DNA from: Amphiduros pacificus
Taxonomy: Eukaryota > Annelida > Polychaeta > Phyllodocida > Hesionidae
DNA length: 64,000 bases
Reading direction: 5' to 3'
NCBI GenBank assembly: GCA_949316495.1
Contig: OX439004.1
Location: 16,599,267-16,663,266, forward strand
Shown: one piece after another, positions 14,698-25,803 of the stretch
How the letters are laid out: each line of letters begins with the position of its first letter
Numbering within the stretch: the first letter of the stretch is position 1
Translations under genes and position numbers: made by a program
Notes under the pieces: generated by a model
Seen by the model: the letters and a program-made list of their open reading frames with translations, nothing else
Databases searched by the model: none
What the model was told of the DNA's origin: nothing

Positions 14698-15225
14698 CTA
14701 CAATGCAGGTAGGTTAGTGAGATAGAGCAAGGTAGTGGTGCCATCTTGTGTCTGAATAAAGCCCTGTGGTAAGGGTTTGACATCTGGGGCTGAGGCAGTG
14801 ACGACTTGCTGTTCATAATGCTCCTCTATGGAGGCTGTGGCTTGGATTGTCTCTGTGTTGATCTGCTGCGTATCGCCGGCTGCCACTACTGACACCTGGT
14901 GATGCATGTCCGCCTCCTGCAGCTCCTGTATGACCTGTGTGTTGGGTGTGATGACTATGGTCTGTGGGGAGGATTCCAGTATGAGCTGTGGCTGTTCCTG
15001 CACAGTGCGCATGCCAGGTGTGTCGTGTGTCCGTACGTGCCGGTTGAGAGCGTACTTGGTGTTGAAGCGTTTGTCACACTGGGCACAGGTGTGGGCTCGA
15101 GGGTTTTTGTGTATGGTTTGCACATGTTTGCGCTGCACAGATCGTGTCTTAAAGGCAGCCCCACATATCTCACATAAATAATGTCGATCATTTGTATGCA
15201 TAGTCCGGTGCTCCCGTAGATGTGC
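14698..15225 (-). CDS. C2H2 zinc-finger protein, last coding exon (fingers 7b-9 and C-terminus)
   Basis: The exon starts after the acceptor TTTAAG at 15226 in phase 0 and ends at a TAG at 14698-14700. It completes finger 7 (the second half, AHLREHRTMH, joins the CLECGKQFRSQ of the previous exon exactly). It then encodes finger 8 (YLCEICGAAF...H-x4-H) and finger 9 (HTCAQCDKRF...HVRTH). After the fingers come about 110 residues without fingers, rich in Q, V, I and T (PQLILESSPQTIVITPNTQV), ending LLYLTNLPAL. Such tails are common in transcriptional regulators. The splice fit inside finger 7 is strong proof of the gene model. No further exon is needed downstream. Confidence 0.85.
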   Translation of the reverse strand, partial: AHLREHRTMHTNDRHYLCEICGAAFKTRSVQRKHVQTIHKNPRAHTCAQCDKRFNTKYALNRHVRTHDTPGMRTVQEQPQLILESSPQTIVITPNTQVIQELQEADMHHQVSVVAAGDTQQINTETIQATASIEEHYEQQVVTASAPDVKPLPQGFIQTQDGTTTLLYLTNLPAL

Positions 15226-15640
15226 CTTAAATATAAAATTCACACTTTTACCTAAATTGAAAATTAATATTACAGTTAGTACAGTAATTAAAATAATTAG
15301 CATCACTAATTGTTTTTCTCAAATTTCCCTCAAAATATTTGACATATATCTAAGGCAGTGCAAACTAGAAACCAAACATGGTCATTTTACACCTCAATTT
15401 ACAGAATAATCTATTGTGCCTATTGATATCTTACCATTTCTTATCAAGTTACATATGCTGAACCCATTAAATTAAGCCTTTGCATAACAATATGGATATA
15501 GGGATCTAAACTGTTACAATAAAGATATTGATATGGGTACAAACCTGAATGTAAAACTGTTACAATAAAGATATTGATATCTGTGCTTTCGTGAGATCTG
15601 AACATTTTGTCACACTAAAGATACTGATATTGGTACTTAC

Positions 15641-16353
15641 CTGAGATCTGAACTGTTTGCCACACTCCAGACATTGGAATGGGTAGAATCTGTGGGATTT
15701 ATCCTGATGAACCACTTTGTGTTGTCGTAATGTGTCAGTCCGCTTGAATGACTTGCCACACAAGTCACACAGATAGGGTCGCCGGTCCGAGTGCACATTG
15801 TTCATGTGCCGAGCAAAGTGTTCCTTCTTGGAGGTTTTATAAGGGCAGCGTTGACACTTATAGCCACCCATGATAGTGATAGCTCCCATGTCTGCCACTG
15901 ACAAGCCATTGTGACATTTGAGGTGCCGTGTATACTGGTAGGATTTTAGAGTCTTATAGTCACAGTGCGGACATTCATACAGTTTGGACAAGTCTGGTTT
16001 GGCAATGTTGTTGTGCCTCGTTTTGTGATGCCTCGTTAATAATTTCATGGTGTCAGTTGTATATTTACACACTGTACACTTGTAGACTTCAGCACTGTGG
16101 GTCAATTCATGTCTGCGAAGGTGTCCCAATCTAATAGTAACAAAGCTACATTTATCACAGTTTAGCAAAGGCCTATTTTTCTCATGCAATTTGCAATGCC
16201 TAATAAAATGACTCTCTCGTTTTGTTTTAAAAGAACAACAAGAGCAGAAGTATTTAAAGGGTGCTAATTTTTCATAGTCTTTTTTATGTTTCTTCCTGCC
16301 AAGCACAACATTAAATTTGTCGTCATACTCTTTATCGGGGCTAAAGGATTCAT
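15641..16353 (-). CDS. C2H2 zinc-finger protein, exon with fingers 1-7a
   Basis: A polypyrimidine tract and CAG acceptor precede 16353 (phase 1), and a CAG|GTAAGT donor follows 15641 (phase 0). The exon encodes six full C2H2 fingers and the first half of a seventh: FCSCCSFKT, LNCDKCSFVT, YKCTVCKYTT, YECPHCDYKT, YKCQRCPYKT, YLCDLCGKSF and FQCLECGKQF. The first five have the aromatic/Cys-x2-Cys-x-Y/F-x-T style of REST-like and other multi-finger DNA-binding proteins rather than the TGEKP-linked Kruppel type. The linkers are irregular, and a longer one (GLSVADMGAITIMGG) lies between fingers 4 and 5. A nuclear DNA-binding role is inferred from the family. I cannot assign an orthologue with confidence; ZNF335-like proteins are one candidate to test. 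Confidence 0.88.
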
Positions 16354-17236
16354 CTGAAAAAAAAGAAAACATAAATAAATGTACAGCACATAAATATATC
16401 AATAACAAAAATTGTAATTTGTGACCCTCCTGTGAGCTTTTGAATTCTGTCTTGGTCTAGGGGGCATGAAACTCACTTAAGTACACAGTTGTGTGCATAT
16501 TATTCTATTAAAAATTCTTCCAGTTATTATTGTTATAGGCCACCTACAACCCCACACAAGGAGAATAAACCCTTCAAGCCCTCCAGCTTTGTGGCATCCA
16601 GAGGCACATGTTTTGCCACCATGTACCCTTTCTATTTGCCTATCATCAATACCTCATAAGAGGTATTGCTATCATGCACAGCAGTCTCTTTCATACAGGG
16701 AATTCTATCATAATTTGTAACTTCAATCCTGCATTTTACACCATCTGGTGGTCACATTTTTGGTTAATGCAGTGTTCGCTAAAAGTCGTCGGCCCGTCGG
16801 ACAAAGCCGGCCGTTATTTCACATTGTCCGCCGATAATGACTGAAAACGGCAGCCAAATTGTCCGATATTCTTTACCTGCGCAGTTTCTCATTGTAGTCG
16901 TCACAAATACGTTTTATTTGTTCGTTTTTCGGAGATTTTCGGTTGCCGCCATTTTGTAAAGTTTGAGCTATATCCTGGTCATTACGTCTGTCCCCGCCTG
17001 ATTATTTCTGCCGTGTTCACTCCTGTTCAAAAGTCGAGCACGACTTTACACATAAATCAAATGTGGTTCGTTATCTGGTCCCCTATCATTATTTCTAGTT
17101 CAAATCCATATTAAAAAATGTCACGTACCAGTCAAAAAGCCTGAGAAGAGCAGACAACAATTTTACAACTTTGGGTATTCTTAGCTCTCTTTAAATGAAT
17201 ATTTGATTAATTTTCGATTGAGAAATGATCAGAAAT

Positions 17237-17412
17237 ATATATGTAGGTATGTATGTAGATATTTAGGTAGATATGTAGGTAGGTATGGATGTAGTTTAGT
17301 ATGTAGGTAGATATGTAGGTAGGTAGATATGTAGGTAGGTAGATATGTAGGTAGGTAGATATGTAGGTAGATATATAGGTTGGTATGTAGGTGTGTAGGT
17401 TGGTATGTAGGT
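17237..17412. repeat. GTAGGTAGATAT tandem repeat
   Basis: Short imperfect repeats of about 12 bases (GTAGGTAGATAT and shortened forms) inside the hAT-like element. Confidence 0.8.
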
Positions 17413-17428
17413 TTTATAAGCTGAATAT

Positions 17429-17469
17429 CACGCCATGAGCAGACCTAGTCTGATATAGCGCTATACAAA

Positions 17470-17548
<79 letters not shown>

Positions 17549-17557
17549 CATTATTAT
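17429..17557 (+). mobile_element. L2-like LINE 3' tail remnant with ATT repeat
   Basis: The terminal motif CGCCATGAGCAGACCTAGTC plus TATAGCGCTATA (17454-17465), then an ATT tail, matches the ends of the L2 copies at 3270-3480 and 33489-33540. Only about 45 bases of LINE sequence precede the tail. Confidence 0.75.
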
Positions 17558-18003
17558 CTGTCACAAGCACGAAAAAGCCGCGAAGTTAAAAAGAAAAAGT
17601 ATGCGTTGAAATGTCTGATGTTGAAGACAAATGTCTGATGTTGGCTGGCTGAACATCAGACATATTGTCTGATGTGGGTCAAAAAGTTTTGGCGAACACT
17701 GTTAATGTTGAAGCCTGATGATGATTTATTCTCACCTGTCCCTCCATACTGTCCCCAAATTTCCTGTGAGCAATATTACTATGTACAACTTCACCCATTC
17801 CCAATAAAATTAGCATCCTTCACAATTTTACTTAAAAGCATTTTTTTATAAATGCAATTAAACTTTGAAACAAACCTCAATATAATCTTATATTCTCTTA
17901 TATTCAGGTAAAGGCCATTTGAACTATTTTTTTATTTGAATTTATCTTATGTCTTTATGTCTAAACTGTCAGTAATTCAAAAAATATAAATAAACATTAG
18001 ATT

Positions 18004-18439
18004 TTAAGGTCTATAATCCACAATCAGTTTGAAGCATCTGGAGAGAACTTCGTGTGGTCTCGTGTATTTACGTAACTGCCTTCGGCACACATGGCGGACA
18101 AATTTGTTTGCGTGAGATTTTTAAATACCAAAATCTTTTAGTGATAATTCATATTTTATGCCATGATTATATCTAAAATGTCCCAAAAAAGCTTGATTAT
18201 TCTTTGGATGGGATTAAATAAAGAAAATATAAATACTTCATATAAGTGGCCAGCTGCAAAAACTGAGTCGAACCCGTTTTACCGTTAAAACGGGTTCAAT
18301 TTAAATAATAAAAATTTAAGACTAGCTGGTTAAGTTTACTTTTTCTGTGCTAAATTAACAAATAACATTACTTTGAACACATTTAAGCCAAAAAAACATA
18401 AGTCTGTCCCAGATTTCCATTAAGGATTATAGACCTTAA
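18004..18439. mobile_element. TTAA-flanked MITE (copy A)
   Basis: TTAA at 18004-18007 and 18436-18439 flank inverted ends GGTCTATAATCC and GGATTATAGACC, giving a 428-bp element with no coding capacity. TTAA target duplication is the rule for piggyBac-like elements, but the terminal bases are not the usual CCC, so the superfamily is open. An internal palindrome pairs AACCCGTTTTA with TAAAACGGGTT. The core at 18111-18302 is shared with the element at 28564-29015. A second, partial copy of the left end lies at 25632-25712. Confidence 0.75.
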
Positions 18440-18875
18440 GAAATAAATGTCAGCATTTTCTGCAAATGCCAGCCCTACAAATTGCTTTATAAATTATAAT
18501 TGTCGGCATTAGACCAAGTCACCACAAGTCACCAAAACATTACACTTCCCTAGAAATCTTAAACTGGAAGATAAAGTGGTTGACTAGATGCTGGAGGTGT
18601 TTATGCATATGAGAAAGAACTCATTGTTTACTACTGATTTCTTTGAAAAAAAATAATTTGAAAAAATCTCAGCCTTATGGGAAAAAAATTGGATTCATCT
18701 TCTAACAACAATACAGCTTGGCTATGACAATGATATACAACTCAGAACACCACTGAGTTGTATCAGAAGAGAATAGTTTGACAGACAAATGATAGAATGA
18801 TAAAAAAAAACCAATCTTTTACTGCAAGGGCATGGGCAAATTCAGCACAGCGTTAAACAAAAATAAATTTCTCAC

Positions 18876-19734
18876 AAGCAAGAATGAGCTGATAATATAG
18901 CAAACCATTAATGGAATCCTTTATGGCAGTGTTATCTTCATCCTCATCTTCTACCTCTGCCACATCCAAATTAATCTCATTCTCCTTGCCAGCATATATA
19001 TCTTGACCTCCATCCTGGTTGACATCAACCTCCTGGTTGACCTCTGACTCCTGGTTGACCTCTGAACCCTGGTTGTCTTCTGATGCCTTCTGCATGAGAT
19101 CCTTCAGTACATCTCCCATGGCTTCTTCCACGATGTCCACTTTATTCATATCTAACATTGGTTTTGATACAAATGTCATGTTTTTACTATCAATTGTTTC
19201 TTTTTTCTTTTCTGGGTTTTCTGTTGAAGTATCATTTGCTGTCAGATCAATGGTTCCTTTAATCTTAGGTGGCCGACCTGGTTTTTTCTTTTTGAAAAGT
19301 CTTGATTTTGTAACAGTTTTTTTACGATCCGATTCTATAAGAGTATAGTGTTCTGGCAGATCTAATACTTTCGATTTAACTTGTCTACCTGACCTGGAAA
19401 ACTGAGGTTTCAATAAATCACATAATACTGCTTTGTCAGATCTGGGCGTAATATGATTGATGCGAAAATCAATGTCTTCTGTAGAGGTCTCTGCATGTAC
19501 TTGAGTGCTGTGATGATTTTTGCCACTAGGTGTCCCTATCAACTGAGACAGCCTCTCTTTGATATCAAGCAATATTTCCACATCTTCTCCATTGAAAGTA
19601 TATGTGTCAGTAGATTTATCGTGCTCTAGCTGTATGTTATAGTCCTCTTGCAGCTTGTTGAGATATGCCATCTTGCTTCCAGGGATGGCAGCAACAAGAC
19701 TCTCTGACAGCGTGGCCTTCACTGCTGTGAACAC
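18876..19734 (-). CDS. Zinc-finger protein, middle exon: KH-like segment and AT-hook
   Basis: The exon starts in phase 0 after TTGCAG at 19735. Its first 65 residues (VFTAVKATLSESLVAAIPGS onward to about LSQLIG) show a regular helix/strand pattern resembling a degenerate KH fold; this is inference. A basic region with the AT-hook core KKKPGRPPKIKG follows near the middle, then an acidic stretch (VEDEDEDN) with short QESEVNQE repeats. The frame stays open to 18853. The best donor that fits the phase-1 acceptor of the next exon is CTT|GTGAGA at 18875-18874, so the end at 18876 is a prediction. The next intron (about 2.5 kb) holds a hAT-like relic and a TTAA-flanked MITE. Confidence 0.75.
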
Positions 19735-20035
19735 CTGCAACATCATCATCATGCAATATGTATCATCTCTTGAGGTCAGACATGTAGCACTTTGTGGTGA
19801 AAGATAATATGTTATATGTGAAAAAGGAGAATACGGTCAATTACTTAAGAGATACATTTGACATCATTTGTTTAAATCTATTCTTTAAATTCAGAAGTTA
19901 ACCCCTGGCTCCATTGACAGATCACACTTGACTTATAAATAACTATTTTTTGCTCTGCATAAATGAAGTCATGTAATAACATTGTTATATTACTTGGTTA
20001 TGTTTGGGCAGGGTTTGATGAGTTTAGATATTTAC

Positions 20036-20924
20036 CTGTTTGGCCACTGGTGGCTCAGTAGAGGGCAGTGTTGCTGACTGATGACTCGATGCTCTGGCCA
20101 TTCCCAATGCTGAAGCCAAAGATGGCCCCATCAACAGTTTCTGCAAGGCAGACAAACCTTGCCCCTTCTGTTGCTGTTGAATCTGGGCTTGTTGTTCCTG
20201 AACCTTCTGCTGCTGTTGCTTGATTTGTTCTCGAATATTCCTTTGTTGTTCCTGCACTTTCTGCTGCTGAATCTGAAGCTGGTGTTGCCTCTGGGCATCC
20301 ATGTTCTCCTCACTGGGTGTGAGAGTCCGAGCCTGGGTATCTTCTGAGGATAAGCCGGCCGCTGGCTGATCTGGCTGTACAGAGGTTGTCAGAGTGACTC
20401 CCTGCGGTAACGCCTGTACTGGCAGACCAGCCTGTTTCATGGCTGCAGCTATGTGGGACAGGTTATGTGGTAGGCTTCCTATCTGCTGGGGACTGGACAT
20501 TACCAGTCTGTGCACGGTCTGCTGGGAGGGGGCAGACACCACCACCTCTTGGTCTACGTCCTGCTTCTGATCTTCTGTGCTCTCTGCAGGAGGGACTGGA
20601 GCATGCTGTGGAGCAAGGCCAGCCTGGTGGGGCGACTGCAGAATCAGTGACCCTTCCTCTGTCAGTGCCACGGTGACAAGCTGTGATCCCAGCGTGGCAC
20701 CTTGCTGTCCGTCTGCTATCTCACCCAGACTCAGACTCTCTTGGTGCTGTTCCAGAGTCACGTACAGTTGGCGGAGACTGCCCGTTTCATCCTGCACGGT
20801 GGCCGGTGTCAGGGACGCATACACTGTCTGCACACCCTGCATCCCATCTGCAGTGGTGCCCTCTTCTGGCAGAGTAGGTTGATCTCCATGGCCTTCTACG
20901 ATGCCACTAAAACCTTCTCCTGGC
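20036..20924 (-). CDS. Zinc-finger protein, upstream exon: glutamine-rich region
   Basis: The frame is open from an acceptor (ATTGCAG, ending at 20925; phase 1) to the donor CAG|GTAAAT after 20036 (phase 0), which joins the next exon in frame. It encodes about 296 residues: an N-terminal part rich in T, V and L (QTVYASLTPATVQDETGSLR), a proline-rich patch, then a strongly glutamine-rich, coiled-coil-like stretch (QLQIQQQKVQEQQ and QQQQKVQEQQAQ) and ALQKLLMGPSLASALGMARA. Glutamine-rich regions of this kind often act in activation or in protein contacts. An ATG occurs at 20840-20842, but the frame and the acceptor imply an earlier exon, which I did not find. Confidence 0.8.
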
Positions 20925-22469
20925 CTGCAATTTTTATAAAAGTTTTTTTCACTAATATTTTAATGTATTTTACAAAATTGTACTTTACTTGTAACAGATA
21001 TATATGATATGTTCACACAATTATCTTGAAAATGTGAGAGAATTATCTGATGAAGAAACGATTACATTCATCTGTTTAAGTTTTCTGTCCAAACTATTTT
21101 TTTTTTAATTCACCACACTTATAAATGACATATTATCTGCTGTCAATATATGCTTATTCCTCTTAATTAGAATGCATCATAGCTTTCCTTTAACCAATAT
21201 AAGATCACAGTAGACACTAAACATTATCATTTGTATTTATGTAACCTCCACATATTTCTTATCCTCAAAATGTCCCAGCTCGTAACATATTCACATTGTT
21301 CTGTATTCTCCAAGCCACAGAAAGATTTGTTCCAGCTTCAACTTCAGCCTTCATAATTGATACTATCCCACCAATGGCTGTTTTTACCTGCAAACATTCT
21401 GCCTTTTTGCTCAACTGCCTTGACATTTTAATAATAGATTAGTCCAACTAATCTTGTGACTTAGTCCAAATTATCTTGTGACTATATGTATGACCTGTTT
21501 ACAAAATAATTAATTATATTGGCTGCTTGAGAACCCTAAGTGACTGGGAACAAGTTAAACCTGGACATGATTGGGGGGTGGGTGGTGGGCTTCCAGGTAT
21601 GATACCCATTGTGTTTGGAGTGACACCTACAGAAAAGATAATTTGATTTTACACAGATAATATTGATAATTATATCATCTATTCTATACTTCCTATTCTT
21701 TATCGATACTGTATGCCCTAGAAATCTATAGTCAGCCCCATGTATCCTAGAAGGAAGGAGTTGGGTGCTGGTTTGTACGTTATCAGATTGGTAGGACTTT
21801 TTGTCAAATGGGAAAATTTATACCTATTTCATCTTGAAGGTGTTGAATACAAAATTTTGCTTCAGAATAATAATAATAAATCAATCTGATGGACTCAATT
21901 CCCACATAAATGATGTTTGCAGGTATTAGTTCAGAACTAATGAATTGTTATGACCTTTAGTATAACTCATATTTGTATTGAAATATTGAAACAGGCAGAC
22001 CTGTAATACAGAAGCTTTGTGATAAAACACTTGGAACTATTTCATATGCCGATTTCCATCCTGTTTTCTTTTGTTGCATGGATGGAAACCAACATATGAA
22101 AGAGTTCCTTTGATGATTGATTTTCTGAGAGAACAAATTTCTTTTAATGCCAAAACATTATGGTATTTACATTTGTAATTAAATTATGGTTTGTTATTCT
22201 ACAATCAGGATGGAAATTTCTTTTATATATTGTAAGCTATTTTTTTACTCAGCGAAAAGGTGGCTCTGTAATGCAACACTACCTTTCTTTCATCATGACA
22301 AACCTGATCAGTGAATAAATATAGAGGAGTTGTACAGTTTTGGTTCCAGTAAAGTTGTACAGTTCCAGTGGATACTTTTCAATGGGGATAAGAAACAACA
22401 TGGAGATCGAAGATCGGCAATGGACATTTGGGACCTGCTCTGCTAAACAGAGAATGTGAAAAACCTAAC
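20925..22469. other. Noncoding DNA upstream of the known zinc-finger exons
   Basis: Probably intron of the zinc-finger gene, since the exon at 20036-20924 starts at an acceptor. No upstream exon, RNA gene or tandem repeat was recognised. Confidence 0.45.
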
Positions 22470-22750
22470 ATATTATAAATGTCTATACCTTAAACTTTGT
22501 AATCCAATGTTAATATCCATTATATTACCCCAACATAATTTCCTGTACTTCTTGGAAGTAGACAAGTCTTCAGCAAAAATCCAAATCATCTATTTAACAC
22601 TTTGTCAACAAACTTTGGTCAGCTGACTTTGTGCAAACACCTACTAAGAAAGGTCTGCTAACAATGGGCACCTTCAGATTGGGACGCAAGAGTGAATTGG
22701 CTTTCAGAGGCTTGTTTGTCCATTAATGTTTGTCTATTGGTACGGGTCTA
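22470..22750 (+). repeat. Dispersed repeat, copy 2
   Basis: It aligns by eye with 5640-5930 in the same orientation, with the same ordered landmarks. No coding or TIR signature defines the family. Confidence 0.55.
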
Positions 22751-23125
22751 ACACTTTAAGACATCAAACATTGTACTGGGCAAAAACACAGGTGTATTTT
22801 GGTTTATTTCAGGCAGACAGCTTAGAATTATCACAGCATTCACAAACATACCCTAAATCTCTGTAAAACTGCCTGTGTCCTCCATTATTCCGTAAAAACT
22901 TCAAACTTTGAAAAAATATCATTTTTTTTTCACCTCTCTTCATAAATCTGATTGCCATCTTTATTAAAGAATTGCCGAACACTCTTCATATTTCTAACTT
23001 AATTATGGGAAAAAAGGCAACAATCATATTTTGACAGAAATATATTTGTATAGTCATATCTATAAATTCAAATTTTGTAGCTAGTGCTTTACTGATATTT
23101 AAATTAATTAAATTTGGGCAATGGA

Positions 23126-23142
23126 GGGGGGGGGGGGGGGGG
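23126..23142 (+). repeat. G17 homopolymer
   Basis: A run of 17 G, preceded by GGGCAATGGA. It could form a quadruplex and is also a place where read errors collect. Confidence 0.85.
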
Positions 23143-23389
23143 TTGTTGACTACCTCTGCTTAGCAAATTAAAATACGCTCCTCAAATTCACAGAATCAGC
23201 ATCCATTATGTAGAATCAAACCCCAATGTCCTGCAGCATTGAAATGAGGGCCACTCTAAATACTAATGGGGATGTCGATTTTCACCTGAAAAGTAGGTCA
23301 CACTGACCCAATTACATAAATTAACATTTTTGCAGCTTATACCAATTGATAATAAGTAATAATGTTTGATATAAGTGTATTCTGAAAAG

Positions 23390-23820
23390 AATTCACAAAA
23401 TCGGCACGTCGGCCATTTTGAAAAATGGCCGCCATGACTTCAAAATTTGGTCAGTATCGCCCATCATCGAACTTAGCCTAGCCCCTCATAAAATACACCT
23501 ATACACCAACTTGTGTCAAAATTGAAACATTTTTATAGAAGTTAGAGCGCTCACGGCCAAAGTTGACCCGATGGTCACTGCGACCTTGACCTTTGACCTA
23601 GGTCACCAAACTTTCATGGAAAATATTTACTTGGACTATATTGTTGTAGGCATATGTAGTATCATCCCTGTGGTCCAGCCACTTTCGAGTGTTGACCATT
23701 CCAAATATTATGACGGACGCACGGACAAATGGGCGCACGGACACACGGACGCACGGACACACGGACGGAAAAGTGATTACTATATGCCCTCCCTCGGAGG
23801 AGGAGGGCATAAATATCAAA
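23390..23820. repeat. Dispersed repeat with ACGGAC-rich tract and terminal hairpin
   Basis: The segment contains a small hairpin (GGCCATTTTGAAAAATGGCC), the direct words GACCTTGACCTTTGACCTAG, an imperfect tandem tract of ACGGAC/GCACGGACAC (23715-23765) and a closing inverted pair (TATGCCCTCC and GGAGGGCATA). I recall similar sequences as common dispersed repeats in bivalve genomes, but cannot verify that here. Open frames across the tract on both strands are by-products. Confidence 0.6.
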
Positions 23821-23909
23821 ACTGAGTACAAAATGCTTCCATCTATAGTAGATCATGTACTTTGGATGATGACATAATTGACATTTGGTCATGTGACCAT
23901 TTCTTGATT

Positions 23910-24592
23910 ATTCAATGTGCTCAATGAAGTGCTGGGGTCATAAGTTCATGATTCACTCAGTTTGACATCATTATCATGATTACATTGTAATAAGCTGCTG
24001 CCCAAGGGAATGTTACAAAATGACATCATCAAGCCAGAACAATGGGGACGTCAATGTCCTTCCCGTCTGTTGACATCCCCATTGTTCTGGCTTGATGACG
24101 TCATTTGTAACATTCTGAAGGGCTGAGTTTGTTTTTTTCAACGGGACATACAAAAATGTTTTAATGTCAAACATTTCACCATTGAATGTGCATTTAAAAT
24201 ATTCTCTGTTTTGTTCAATGACTAAAATTCAATATGGCGGCCAGTAAGCAGGAAGTTTGTGTTCTGCACATGCTTACTTCTAAGAACAGCAGAAGGGTTG
24301 TGAACTGTATTCCTCTATATTAATCATAGGTCAGAGAGATTGGCAGGGGACCTATTATTAGGGGTTAAATAAGTGAACCCCTAACAGACGGGAAGGACGG
24401 CAACGTCCACCACCGGCAACGGACGGGAGGGACGTTAACATCCCCATTGTTCTGGCTTAATGACGTCATTTGTAACATTCTGAAGGACTGCAACTTGTTA
24501 CAATGTAATCATGATAATGACGTCAGACAACTTGGATCACAAACTTTTGACCCCATCAATTCATTGAGCATACTGAGTAACCATAGTTATAC
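23910..24592. mobile_element. Foldback-like element with long inverted arms
   Basis: The arm at about 23910-24086 is an inverted match to about 24400-24592. Shared landmarks, reversed and complemented, include ATTATCATGATTACATTGTA, TGTTACAAA, AAGCCAGAACAATGGGGA and, at the outer end, TGCTCAATGAA. A third, partial arm lies inside (24074-24125, CCCATTGTTCTGGCTTGATG), so two of the three arms sit as a near-palindrome around 24062. A short hairpin (GGGGTT...AACCCC) lies near 24360-24382. No coding frame. Confidence 0.75.
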
Positions 24593-25631
24593 ATTTCATC
24601 AATTTAGTATGTAGATACACTAGTGCAGAAAAAATTGATTAGTCCTGCCAATCAACAAAATTTAGAGAGGCTAGTCCTTTAGAGGTTAAAATCAAAACAA
24701 ACACTGGTGAATCCACTACAGGAAGCCCTTAACGTCACTTGTTAGTCATATATGAACACACATTTGCCAGATAAACTGAAGTAGTCAACCTATTTTTGTG
24801 TGCAATACTGCTTTATATTTCAGATTTCTTTGGCCAGATAGGGGCGATTTGTGGCCGCCGGACCCAAAACAAACAAAACGGCAAATTCACTGCTCGAGAT
24901 CCACCCGAGCAAGAACCCATGTCACCAATGTTTATCTCATTTGTGTGATGTATCGAATTTTAAAAACAACTCACAGAAGGTAAGACTCCTGGCCGTCCCT
25001 TTCCATGACTTCTCCTGTCTTCAATTCGTCACTAAAAGCACAACAGATTCTTTGATCAGTGGATTTCAACTTTCGTCTCCATTTTCTGAGTTTCCGAGTG
25101 GTGGAGAATATTCCTTTCTCATTGGCTAATATTAATAGACTGATGCTGCCCTCTGTGTATCCGCACTCTGGCGGGTAGATGTCACACAACCAGTCCGGGC
25201 TTGCCAGGTGATTGGAAAACTCTGGCCCTTTCAATTCTCATTTCTGCCCAGCCTTTCGGGCGTGACGGCGATTGAGCAAACACAGCTGGGTCAACAAGAG
25301 ACCTGGACAGTAAGAGTTAAAATAAGTCCATACTGTGACCAGGTTCCTGACCATTTTCACACATTTATTTTTAATGATTTTGGACGTTGGCTCTTGTCAC
25401 GTAAAACTCTATTCTCCTTCCCGAAAATCCCCAATTATCGCTTGCACATAGGTGGCGCTACGAATTTCGTGTGGGTCTGTAACTGACAGCTGATAACAAG
25501 AAATCACTATTTTGAAGATATCTTAAAAACTACACCATTTATCAGAAAACCGAAAACAGTTTTGAAATCAGTGAGATAATACGAAGATAGTAGACAACTT
25601 TTGGAAGAAATGACGTCGAGATAAACAAAAC
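24593..25631. other. Noncoding DNA, possible exon-like stretch not supported
   Basis: An acceptor-like TATTTCAG near 24822 and a donor-like AGAAG|GTAAGA near 24980 frame about 158 bases, but no frame across it gives a recognisable protein. Nothing else was recognised. Confidence 0.35.
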
Positions 25632-25803
25632 TTAAGGTCTATAATCCACAATCAGTTTGAAGCATCGGGAGAGAACTTCGTGTGGTCTCGTATATTTACG
25701 TAACTGCCTTCGGCTCTGCATGCTCTGGGGGATTCCAGGATGAGAGTGAGGCTCTGACGTCAGTGGGGTGTATTTCTCATACAGCACACATGGTGTCCAG
25801 CTG
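25632..25803. mobile_element. Partial TTAA MITE (left end of the copy A family)
   Basis: From TTAA at 25632-25635 the sequence follows the MITE at 18004 almost base for base for about 80 bases, to CTTCGGC at about 25712. Then about 70 unrelated bases occur before CACACATGGTGTCCA, which resembles the continuation CACACATGGCGGACA of copy A. The LINE 3' tail starts at 25804, so the MITE copy appears to be broken by the LINE. Confidence 0.65.

Larger units (their letters stand above)
16764..17707. mobile_element. hAT-like nonautonomous DNA transposon (TIRs CAGTGTTCGC, TTAATG duplication)
   Basis: The element spans 16770-17701. It begins CAGTGTTCGCTAAAA and ends with the complement, TTTTGGCGAACACTG. 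TTAATG flanks both ends (16764-16769 and 17702-17707). Ends of the form CAGTG fit the hAT pattern; a 6-bp duplication is shorter than the usual 8. No transposase frame is present. It contains a GTAGGTAGATAT tandem tract and an L2 3'-tail fragment. It lies in an intron of the zinc-finger gene. Confidence 0.7.

Noticed and set aside
14899-15191. Other open frames overlapping the last zinc-finger exon
   Set aside because: The minus-strand frame with C2H2 fingers and matching splice phase explains the region; the others are shadows.
23571-23892. Overlapping open frames on both strands across the ACGGAC tract
   Set aside because: They result from a simple-sequence tract in a dispersed repeat.
24822-24980. 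Candidate exon between an acceptor-like and a donor-like site
   Set aside because: No frame across it gives a recognisable protein and the most protein-like frame has an early stop. It could be an untranslated exon, but nothing shows it.
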